64,000 nucleotides of DNA from contig NC_049990.1 of NCBI RefSeq assembly GCF_000003815.2, forward strand, positions 2,563,794-2,627,793, read 5' to 3'. This DNA comes from Branchiostoma floridae (taxonomy: Eukaryota; Chordata; Leptocardii; Amphioxiformes; Branchiostomatidae). Each line of letters starts with the position of its first letter. The stretch's first letter is position 1. A program made the translations under genes and the position numbers. Below, one piece after another: positions 53,700-64,000 of the stretch. The notes under the pieces are model-generated. The model ran no database searches, was not told the DNA's origin, and saw only the letters and a list, made by a program, of their open reading frames with translations.

Positions 53700-55880
53700 A
53701 CCGCTTGCTCGTGTTCTTATGAGATCTCTGTCTATCTATAAACATAATGAGATGACATAATTGAGCATAATGTAATTGGATACATTTTAAATTAAGATGT
53801 AATGGTTTTGTGTCAGACCTTCCCGTTTTTGAATACCCCGATTTTATTCGTAAAGTTAATGGTAGAGATGAGTTCCTGATATGAGAAATTAGTTGGATCA
53901 TAGTGTATAAATATATATGGCTTTGTTATAGCAAAGGATACTGAAACCCACAACGAGGCCCACCTCGTTGCAACAAAAATATAGACTTTTGTTGTTCTTA
54001 AATGTTTTTAAAGGAGTATATTAAGAATCTAGTTTTTTTCTGTTTTGTAGTGTGTATTTAACCGTATGAGACTTGCTGTGCTTGTCTTCGCTTTAAGCAA
54101 CAAAGCATGATTCACCACAATGGTTAAATGCTTGCAGTACCGAAACTCGAGCTCGTCTGTGGGGGCGCTTTTCGTACCCTTTTCGCCAACTGTCGTGTGA
54201 ATTCGTGAATGTCCGTATAAGATCGTAAACGTTCGTAGACGCCCTCAAGGGAAACGGTGTAATGATGTGTTGACACGAAAATTACGTGTTCTGATGTGTG
54301 TAAGCTGTAATCGGTACTTCCTATGGATAGGGTAGGTCTGTTATGTATCCATAGAGACAAACAAACGTTTCTTTACCTGCCTAATGATACATACCTAGTC
54401 ACTTGACCTCCAGATCGTTGGGTGATGGCGGTGTGGGGTATGTGGTAGTGCAGGTTGCCATAAAGATAGAAAGCTTTTACAGAGACGTCTCTTTCTTACA
54501 GTCAACCTTTCCAGCAGGCGTAGGGACGTTTTTTGTCCTCAATAAAAAAAAAAGCTCTGATATATATCCGACAGGTGTTTTGCAATTCATTCGATGATAA
54601 GGTACTTGAAGAACTATGTTTGGTTTTCCAACGTACGTGTTATGATGGCAACAACTACAAATTTCTGTTATCAGTTTTAACCATGGAAACGATCTTTAAC
54701 GACGTATCACGTAACACATGAAGAGAGAATGATAAAAACACGATATGATAAAGTATGTTTTTGAAACAAAATTTAGTATAAACATGTAGGGGCACATGTT
54801 GAAAGTTTTAGGTTTGTTTTCATGATTATGAACAGTGTGCTGTTGAGTTTCTAAAGTGACTTTGAAAATTTCAAGTTCCCATCGTTTTTTGAATCCCTTC
54901 AAAGCCAGTAATATCTGTCCTTTCCATCTTCATGAAAGTCTTTTCTATGTTAGAAGCTCTCTAAGGCGGAAAGTGGTGCAGTCAGTCGAGATATTATGCA
55001 GACAACAAAGCGCTGATGTAATTATAGTAATTATCTCCAATCAGAGGACATTACAAGATCTAAGCTGGGCGTTGTCATCGTGACGTCGCTTAACACTCTT
55101 TTTGTTGGAAATGTCTCACACATGATTTGACAAACCGACTATAGGTAAACCCATACAATCCTACTTTTTACCATTATCACGAAGCGAGACGAAGCCTAAC
55201 CTAGTACATGTATATGGGTCCCATATGCTAGACTTCGATACTTGGACTAACATTTGGATGCTTGGATATCCATAATTATAAGATTTGTCCAGAGATGATC
55301 GTTGCCAATACATACAATCACTCATTCACCTATTCGCAATAGAGAACCTTGTTAGTGCATCTTGTATGTGGCATTAAGGCTAATCGTCACTAATGCCTTC
55401 TATTGTTATCGCTTTGCTAGTAAGTTTTTTTTTTTTGTGTGTGTGTGTGTGTGTGCAGTCTATGTTATAGTCTGTATATCAGACTGACTGGGCCCTAAGA
55501 GCTACAAAATGTGAAAACGAACCACATATTCAAGGTCTACATGCCTATTATTTTAGACTCTTCGTAAGTTCCTATTCCTATTTCTAGCGTTTGTAAGCTA
55601 ATTGTCAAATGATTGTTTTTATTTCGAATCATTGCGGCATTTGAAACAGTTGCACCAAAAAAATGCATCAAATAACGCATTTTGCCTGCCAGTCTCTCGC
55701 TCTTTGTGCTACGCGGTGTTGACAAGTTGATCCGTTGTTTATACTTTCTACCCCGGGGTCTTTTGTGACACGCCAGCTAACACGTACAGTATACAGTTGC
55801 AGATTTGTTTATTTCCTCAGCTCTAACTCTTTCAAACGAACAAATCCCGTCTCTCACATACTCTAACCGTTTTTTGTTCC
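53700..55880. other. Intergenic stretch without recognisable gene
   Basis: AT-rich DNA with short random ORFs, a T/GT microsatellite at about 55420-55455, and no splice-consistent coding homology that I can see on either strand. Confidence 0.6.
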
Positions 55881-55899
55881 TCTGTTTACGTCTTCATTT

Positions 55900-56283
55900 A
55901 CCGGGGTTAGCCAACCGTGAGTGACGTCATGCGCTTGCTTTCACGCGAATTGCAGGCCGAGCTCACCTGGCCTATCTCATTATGGGCGTTGCCTAGCGAC
56001 GCGGATGCCATTTCACCCAAATATCCCCGGGCCATTCTGACCCGGGCGCTGACACACGAGTCCCCGCGCTCTCACTCACTCGTACTCACTCACACCTGTA
56101 TTCGCGGACGGCGTGGAATACGGGAACCATTTAAGAACATTCACGAGAAATCACTGCGATCCATTGCGGCTCATCTTGCATTCTGTAAGCGTGCGAGGCT
56201 TACGGGATGACGCAGTGATTCTATCGGACCTGTCAGCGCGTTTCTTTGAGGCTCATCTTCACAAAGCTTCGCCGCTGCCAGGA
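55900..56283 (+). promoter_or_regulatory. GC-rich promoter-like block with CRE and X-box motifs
   Basis: The block is clearly more GC/CpG-rich than its surroundings. It holds a CRE (TGACGTCA, 55922-55929) and an RFX X-box-like site (GTTGCCTAGCGAC, 55988-56000). It ends at an ATG followed by a strong donor at 56294. The known family rule is that RFX factors drive cilia genes through X-boxes. Promoter activity is inferred. The ORF at 55917-56210 within it is considered chance. Confidence 0.45.
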
Positions 56284-59200
56284 TGTCACTCGGTAAGACT
56301 GCCCCCCTCCCCACAATCATCCTTAAAATGCCTTCCGCCATCTTGTATCTTGTCTTCTAAGGTTTGGGGTAAAGATGTGTGTTTTTCAGTGTCTTAGAGT
56401 GTGTAAGCACAGAATTTAAGACAACAAGAAGACAAGTAGGTCATGCTTGATTGCTTGTAGATGTCTTCTTTTGTACGTAATTTGGTAAACATGTACAAGG
56501 TGCATCGTATTGTTCGGCTTCGACTACGATATTTTTACTAGCAAGTTGAGGTCATTTTTATGCCAGTCATTAATGTATCGTACAAAATGTAGCTGTCTTT
56601 TTGACGAAAAAGCTTATGGGATCATATAAAATCGTAACCGATTGTCGGTTTTGTCATAGGCTCAGCAGTACGTAAATCGTATATACAAAATCATACAACG
56701 TAATTCACTATAAACACGATTCGCCACGCATTTAATTCTAGCACATGAGGCGCGTATGATATCATTAATCAGGTTTGGATCATCTAATACATGGATATGA
56801 GAATAGATGCTAAAATACATACACATTGTCGTAGTTAGAAGGATATGGCTGTAACAATATCTAGAACGCGTTCGACAGTTTGTAACCGCCTTGTTGTGTA
56901 TTGCACGCATGGGTGACGAAAGGCTATTCGTGTCTAATATTTGCGCTACCGAGTATCGATACCACCGCGATTAGACATACATACTGTTGACAAGCGTATC
57001 AGATGCTTTAATCATGCCTTTATGACCCCATAGGTGCTAAGTATAGACTGTTTCGCATACATTTATTCTCAAATTAGAATGTACAAGCTTAGACGTACAA
57101 TGAATAATCCAAAATGCGAAAAAAAGATAGATCTGTCGCATATCTAAGAAATCTAGGAACAGGTAATTTTTGTTTTTCAGGGTCTGTCAATATGTTGAAA
57201 GATTTAATGTCTTAACTATTTTATCTATAATAAATCCTATTACTTTAAAGCGACTAGAAAAAACCCAAACAACCAGATATTTTGCAATATAACCAGAAAA
57301 AATGCATGTCTTGTTCAGACTGTAGAAATTTAGAAAAGCCTTAGATGGTACGAGAATCCTTCCCCTGCGGGATATAAAAATCATATCGTCTAAAACGTCT
57401 AAATCTTCTTTCTGTGCTTGTTTGAATGTCGGATCGCCTGAATTATCAGGAAATCCTTAACAGCCTCCCTTTTTAGAAGAGTCCCGATTTCTACATCGAT
57501 TTCACTTACATCACAATAAAGAAACGGCCATCGAGTAATCCATACAGGGCTCTTTATAAATGGGAACATAGGATCATAGTGCTTTTGTAGTACAAGAGAG
57601 GCCAACTTCAATTGCAACTCGTTACAAACTCGTTATGCAATTTGAGAGGTAACGGTTTCACAAAGGCTCCAATTCACACCCCACTGGGCATTTTGGAGTT
57701 GATTTGATTTTTCTGCACATGTTAAGAAAATAATGAAGAATTCAACAATATATATATGACAACAAATTTTAAAGAGGAAAGCGTACCGTTCTGAATTAGA
57801 AGATATAATGACTTGTTCTGTGCCTTACTAATCTAATCAGGTAATTCCAAGATAAGTATAAATATAACAAATCAAAAAATGATAACACTAATCAGATATT
57901 GGCAGGCAATAAGATACCTGATATGTCCCATAGGAATGGCAAGGAAGGCGTACTTTCTACAAATGAGACCCACGGGGGCTGTTACGGTTGAGTCTTGCTT
58001 GATGCGCTAAGAAATGTTGCAACATCAGGAAACAGACTGTTGATATGACGCAAGAAAAAGCCTAGTGACGTTCATACGGTCGAACCCAGCCACAAAATTC
58101 GTCATACAAAATAACACTGTCAGTTTTTTCGAATGTAAAGATATATTCAAATGTGGTTGTGACATATGGGTTGTAGCGTATCTAACACATAGTTACCATT
58201 GTCATCATGATATGTTCATCGCTACTTTTATACCAGTGACTCATGCACATTATACGACTTAATAGGTACAGCTAGAAACCTGTCAAAATCAGTCGCTCTA
58301 TTACTGCGTGCCCATGAGTTGTTGCTTGGTAACAAGCCCGCCTAAATAGAACATTATCACTTCTTGTCATGCAAACGACAACAATGATTGCCTGCTGTAA
58401 ATTTCGCCCTGTAACTCTGTTTGCAAAAAAAATACTTATTTGAAAGAACAATTCTTTAGTATTTTTTTTCTCAAAAATGGTAAGTTTTACTCTGTAAATC
58501 TGAGTGTAAGAAAGCAAGATATACTTATTTGAAAGATCAATTCTTTCTAAGCTGTATTTTCATAATCAACCCACGGACGACACTGAGCATCCATGTTGTC
58601 TTGTGTAATAATGCATAATTCAACTTCGGGATCACAAGGTTAGGGGTTCTAATCCCACAGCCTTTGGTCTTACTCCGACTTGCACATTACAAGAAGTCCT
58701 TCATATTGGGCGCCTTTTATCTTAAGATGTCAGTTAAGGAGAGCAATGTTTAAGAACAATTCCGACTCCTTGAAAGACAATCGTAGCATGCTTCAGTGTG
58801 AACTGCCCACTTCCCATCGATACAATTCCCCTTCACACAAGCCTTGCGACAGGATAAGGAAACAAATTGAAGATATTTATAGGACCCAAGACAGCGTTGA
58901 ATGCGCAAAACTTCTGTCTTGAAATGGAAACGTTTATCGCCAGACCCTTAATGTTGACACTCAAATTCAGTGAAAGTCTCGCCGAAAATCACATGACGTG
59001 AAAAAAAATGCTTTCGAAAGATCGTGCGACATACGCAAATTGAACGTTAACTGCAAATGTCCTTACTTCTAGTGTCTGCCGTAAGAAAACACAACCCAGA
59101 AGACGTTAACAAATCACTCCTGACTCCAAACGGCCTTAGGGCACACTCCGCGCCGTGTAGGGTCCTTGTTGCACGCCTTCTTGAGTTACCATCACACCCG

Positions 59201-62200
59201 GCCTTTGTCTGGGACCGGTGCATGACGCCCTTTTGAAACAGTTATAAGGCTCTGTTCTCAGTGGAACAGCTCGTAGTGCACGTTACATAGCTCCTTCTGT
59301 GGCAGGATTTATGGTGCACATTTTATGATTCAGTCTCTGAACTTAAGTCTAGTTAATCTTATTTCCTTTTCCTAAATGCATAATATATATGTGTCGTTCG
59401 TCCGCCGTATGCTACATGTTAATCTAATAATCATTTCAGTTTGACTTCTGAATGTTTCCGGTCGGCACACATCACGGCGAACCACCAAAAAGGTAGAATT
59501 GCCCGTGAATCTCAGTTGCTTAGGGATGACGCCCCACGCTATTCTGTAGCCCTTTGGCCACATTGAACCACTATACTTGTATCGATAACTCACGGTAGTG
59601 AGTTCTTTAACGTACTCGCAACAAACGCAGGGAGACTTTCTTCAAGATTGAACCATCTGCCCTCAAGTGACCCCATCGTTAATGTTGAGGACCTCTTTGG
59701 GTGTATTTTAGGCACAGTGGTCTCACCTTCGTGCCTATGTCTTTTATGTGGCTCCTTCTTAAAGGTGCAATAGCGATGGCTTTTGGTTTAGTTTATTGGT
59801 ATTAAATTTCGTCTCTTTGCTGTACTTCCCTAGCCCCTACCAGGCTTCACAGGTCGCCAGTAGAATAGTCGAAATTTGCCATATAGGTGATATGACATGA
59901 GTTAGCTTGCCGTCACCTTTTTCAGCTCACTATTGTGACATTATATCTGTCTTATTGAATATCATCACCAGTCACTGGGTTTAGCAATATGATTGTTTTT
60001 TGTTTTCAGTCTTTTATAATTTTTCTCTTTCTGTCATGGTTACTATCATGGCTCATGGAAAGAATATCTGAGATTCTCTGTAAGGCTGCACCGAAAATTG
60101 GATAAAATCTAAATCTAACCTTTGGGCATCACAGGTCTGATCTAATTTCTGGATACATTACCTGTTAGTAACCACATTCTTTACCCAACATACAAAACAT
60201 CGTGTATTACAAAATCGATACCGATAGACCATGCAGTGACCTAGAGGACGATTTTGTAGTGGTGCAGAGTACTAGTAGTTTACTCATATGGCTTTCGAAT
60301 GCGGGCCGTGTTGCTATAGAGAATAGTCCCCGTTTTCAGGACACAAGTCCCGCCAATGCTATAGAACAAAGCAGGCAAAAATATTTATTGCTGACGCTTT
60401 AATCAATAATTGTCTTTTCCCCATTCATCAATTTGTATCTTTAGTTCTTTTTGCGCTCAAAAATACAACATTCTGGAGATATTGAAAATATCAATTAATG
60501 TAAAACTAGGCATGCCATTGTCAACATCGAGATAAGACAAGACCTTCTTCGTGCGTGACCAATGACACCTGATGTCATTTCGCCTGACAACCGTTGCTAA
60601 CAACAAATATCAACAAAGATTGACGAGATAGGACAATGGCCTTGGGTTGGGGAACTAGTTAGTTGATATGGCTGCCTTGTAGTACAATGATAGATCAGTT
60701 TCAGGACGATTTGTCGTTTTTGTTCTTCTGTTACAAATGTAAAATGGTCGGTCACTGTAGATTAGAGAATATCTGTTTCTCTTCAAAAATAAATAAGTAC
60801 TGTATAAGTATTCATTAACCAATACAAAATAAGGAGGCAATAAGTGAATTAATTATATGGATTTAAAATTGATATGTCTTACACGTGTATCTTTTTTTTA
60901 CTGAAGTACATTTCTTGTACATCGTTTCCAAATCCCCAAACATATTTTGACTCCCATCCTTGTAAACTTACTTTCACCTGTCTTGTCTCTTGAGACACAT
61001 TCACATTCATTTCTCATTACATCTTATAAGTCATCCAAGGGGATAATCCTTTCGGATTTAGTGGAATAATCCGATTTTAGTAATATAAGCTTAGGCCACA
61101 GCAAGTAAATGTTATGGGTTACATCAGCGCGCTCATTAATTATCGCCTGATTTCAGAAAAACCAACAAGACTCGAATGCCTTGTTAGTTGTGATGCCACG
61201 TTTTTGTCACTTCAAATATTGTTACGACGTTTATGCTGTCTATTGTAGAAATTAGCCATCTTAATGGCATCTTGTTTTTTCATTCACGCTATCTCATTAT
61301 TTTTGCATTCTGCATAGGATGTCATCCATAAAATTTAGTTGCTGTGGCCTTTATATAGCGTCGTCGCAAATCACAGAAGCCCACTTCTTTCTTATCCCGG
61401 CTTGTCCATAGATTCTTTCCGGGTTTTCCCGGGATAATGCTTCATGTATAATTCACGCGACAAGCGTGTTCACTTGTTATGGAACAAGGGGCAGTACTGA
61501 CGACAAGCGATTTGCGTGCGGCCAAAACCCCACTTCAAACCTACGCGTTTGTTCAACGAGCCGTAGGGGACGGGCTAATTATGTTGTCAATGGAAGGGCA
61601 TAATGGGGGAGTTCAAGTTACCAGATTTGATAAATATTAATATGCAGAGCAAGTAAATCATTATGTCAATGGGAGGGCATGATGGGGTTCTGCAGGTGAC
61701 CGGAAAGGATATATTTTAAGATGCAGGATGATTAAATCATTGTGTCAATGGGAGGGTATGATGGGGTGGTTCAGGTAACCGGATATGGTATATGTTAAAA
61801 TGTAGGGTGACTAAATAATTGCGTTAACGGAAGGGCATGATGGGGTGCTACAGGTAACCGGTTATGGTAAATTTTAAGATTCAGAGCGAGTAAATAGTTG
61901 TGTAAATGGGAGGGCCTGATGAGGGAGTTCATCAGGTAACCGGATATAGTAAATTTAGAGATGCAGAGCGATTAAATCATTGTGTCAATGGAGGGGGGGA
62001 GGAGTATGATGGGGGAGCGGAAGGTGAACGCAGGCGATACATTTTAAGAGGCACCTGTGGAACGACTTAGTATCTCCACCTACGTAAAATCAGGGGACTA
62101 CTGACCGCGAGTTACCTCTTGGTTGGTATTCAGCTAACCATGTGAGGAGTAAATAATTTGACCATGAATATAGCAACGATACATTCCAAGAATAAATACT

Positions 62201-64000
62201 AGTAATATTGACTCTTGTGTGTAAGAAATAATTTCTGATTTCAAAAGCAAGTTTGCTTGAAATAATTCTTAATGGAATTGAAATATCAAATCCCACAGTC
62301 CTTGCATGTTTTTGCAGCTTGGGATAAAAACAATATTGATTAGGAGAAAACAAATACCAAAGACCACTGGTATCTTGCTCTGATCTAATGCTTGCTCCTA
62401 ACAGTACAGGACAAATAGAATTTAGAAAGCACATCCAGGGTCGTAGCCTCAGTATGTTCTTCGTGATAGTTGCAATATGTTAATAAAAAGATGTCGTGGT
62501 TGCTATTTGTGGATCTCCATTTCTTGTTCTAATTATAAACTGATAAGTTTCTCTGTACTTATTATCTACATACCTTTATCTTCGATTTGATGGATCTATC
62601 TCGTTCGTTTTTCTTTCTATTCGAGCGTGAAAACTTGTTTATCGAAAGAAGAGCCACCCTCTAATCTCCCGTTAACAGAGTTCCGCTTGTTTGACAGTGT
62701 AAGCCACTGCAGGTTTGCTCAAAGTCACTGTGCATTACACCTCTTCCCTTACGGCTAGATAAACAGTTGAAATCAGCAAAAATGGATGGAACAGTGTGAC
62801 AAAATTTATAAGTTTTGCCACACTGCTGACCTAACTTTCTTTGTCTGGTCAACACGCAGCAAGCTTTTCTTCTGTCTAGCCCTTTCTCTCCGTTTACCCT
62901 TAAGAAAGGCATGTAATCCCTAAGAAGGACATATGGTCCTTTACGAATATGGGTATAATCTCTAGAAAGAAAAGTCGGCTGTCCTCTCATGACCTTCGAA
63001 AGAAACGCATTGAAACTGAGCCAAATTCTGTCGGACAGAATCAGACCGAAGTAAAGATCTTGAGACATCGGAGTTTTAATTTTGTGTGAACCGTCGGATG
63101 CACCTTAAACTTAAAAGTGATTTAATAATGACAAGGAAAAAGAGTAAGGAAAATAATTGGTTGGCTTAGAGAACCCTCGTTGGATGTTACCACAGCCCTG
63201 TCCTCAAAGTCAACACGCCCGAGTAGCGTACAAAAGCCCACGTGTAAACTGTACACGGTAGTACAAGGGGTGTGTCAATGCACACTTAGAAACCTGCCTA
63301 AACATTTACATCGCGTTGTCTCTACACACGGATCGAGTTTCCCCAGAAAAATACGCGGAACAAAAGACCTCGTCCCATGCATGTACCCCATACGACAAGT
63401 TTGCGACATATAGTAATGGGCTGTCGTGGCTCTATCGTACAACATTCAGCTATCTTATGACAGAAAAGTTTGTCGTATGCCCATTTCGATGTTTTGTTCT
63501 GTCATGGTTTTGCCGAAAATCGTACCACAAAAAGACTCACACGACGATTTTGACCGTGTCTTTTGAATGAAACGCTCGCAAGTTACACGGCAATGCCATT
63601 GTGGCGGGTCCTAACAGCGTCACCGGGGCGACGCAGAAAGCCCGGTGCAAAGTTTCACCTCTAGGATATAAATTCTAGATCTTTAGTCACCGGCATCAAA
63701 AAGCGCGGGGATACAGTGTCATTTCTTGACAGTGCAGTCACGGAAGGGTGCTCGGTTGTAGACGCTACGGTTAGACTGCGTTTTTCATTGCTGTTGACCG
63801 ATGAAAATGTTTTGATATGTCCCTTGCTGTAGCCATCGCAGCCGCCGAGCGAGCCAAGGCGGTGGTGATCCACAAGAACGGCGACGCTTTTGACCCAGGT
63901 CGGAAGTTCGTCGTGAACGAGAGGGTGGTGAAGGACTTGGATACGTTCTTGAACTATGTGTCGACTGACCTTGGAACAACGCCCTTCGGACCAGTTAGGA
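56284..64000 (+). CDS. Doublecortin-domain protein, DCDC2-like (5' part; continues beyond window)
   Basis: Exon 2 (63833 to the window end) encodes the start of a DCX domain: AKAVVIHKNGDAFDPGRKFV, VNERVVKDLDTFLNYVST, then PFGPVR. NGD.F..GR..V and PFG.VR are DCX landmarks, binding microtubules or tubulin. The acceptor TCCCTTGCTGTAG precedes it, and the phase requires one extra base. The candidate exon 1 at 56284-56293 (ATGTCACTCG, donor GTAAGA) supplies exactly that and gives MSLAIAAAERAKAV. Alternatively translation starts at the in-frame ATG at 63817 (MSLAVAIAAAERAK) without this exon. The near-identical N-termini make the choice hard. DCDC2 family members act at cilia and the mitotic spindle, consistent with the X-box upstream. 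The 7.5-kb intron contains only repeats. Confidence 0.6.
56300..61080. other. Intron/intergenic DNA without recognisable gene
   Basis: Mostly AT-rich sequence with only short ORFs on either strand. None shows a domain, signal peptide or splice-consistent continuation that I can recognise. Confidence 0.55.
61093..61349. mobile_element. MITE (family B), short copy
   Basis: The left end GGCCACAGCAAGTAAATGTT and the right end AAATTTAGTTGCTGTGGCC match the ends of the 5867-6408 element, which has about 280 bp more internal sequence. Confidence 0.75.
61570..62035. repeat. Minisatellite, ~79-bp unit, 5-6 copies
   Basis: A GTCAATGGGAGGGCATGATG core recurs at about 61585, 61665, 61743, 61823, 61902 and 61983, each followed by CAGGTAACCGGATATGGTA-like sequence. 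The period is 78-81 bp with substantial divergence. Confidence 0.85.

Noticed and set aside
55917-56397. Two overlapping ORFs of 94-97 aa
   Set aside because: The GC-rich promoter-like region yields chance ORFs; no domain is recognisable and the donor at 56294 supports a different reading.

Overview
The window looks like nuclear DNA of a cephalochordate (amphioxus, Branchiostoma). This is inferred from many small GT-AG introns, dense families of miniature inverted-repeat elements (MITEs) and tRNA-derived SINEs, TRIM/NHL gene expansion, and single-GH31-domain relatives of the intestinal maltases. No organism label was available. Exon limits were read by eye from splice sites, reading phase and comparison between the two GH31 copies.

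Layout. 1-3 kb is repeats: MITE ends, a SINE and a 56-bp minisatellite. About 3.0-5.0 kb (minus) holds three phase-compatible exons of an unrecognised protein with one membrane segment. 7.76-23.66 kb (plus) is a 22-exon gene for a type II membrane alpha-glucosidase (membrane anchor, trefoil, GH31). 24.63-52.94 kb (minus) is its inverted paralogue with the same 22-exon plan, tail to tail and about 1 kb away. The minus copy has an assembly gap in exon 5 and lacks the GH31 acid/base Asp. The intron between exons 16 and 17 carries antisense NHL-family genes in both copies: one NHL-only gene in copy 1; an NHL-only gene, a full RING/B-box/coiled-coil/NHL TRIM gene, and an NHL-only gene split by a 1.4-kb insertion in copy 2. 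A decayed DIRS-like tyrosine-recombinase retrotransposon (about 5.2 kb) sits in intron 5 of copy 2.

53.1-53.2 kb keeps a relic of a third GH31 first exon. 53.3-55.8 kb has no recognisable gene. At 55.9-56.3 kb a GC-rich promoter-like block with CRE and X-box motifs ends in a ten-base coding exon that joins in phase to a doublecortin-domain exon starting at 63,833 and running off the right edge (DCDC2-like).

How it fits together. The GH31 pair is expected to act on alpha-glucosides at the surface of gut-type cells, and both copies share an HNF1-like motif about 150 bp upstream of the start codon. The nested NHL genes are probably passengers copied with the intron. Shared SINE and upstream blocks show that the whole locus, introns included, was duplicated in inverted orientation. 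MITEs, exon loss and gain, and patchy sequence identity accumulated afterwards.
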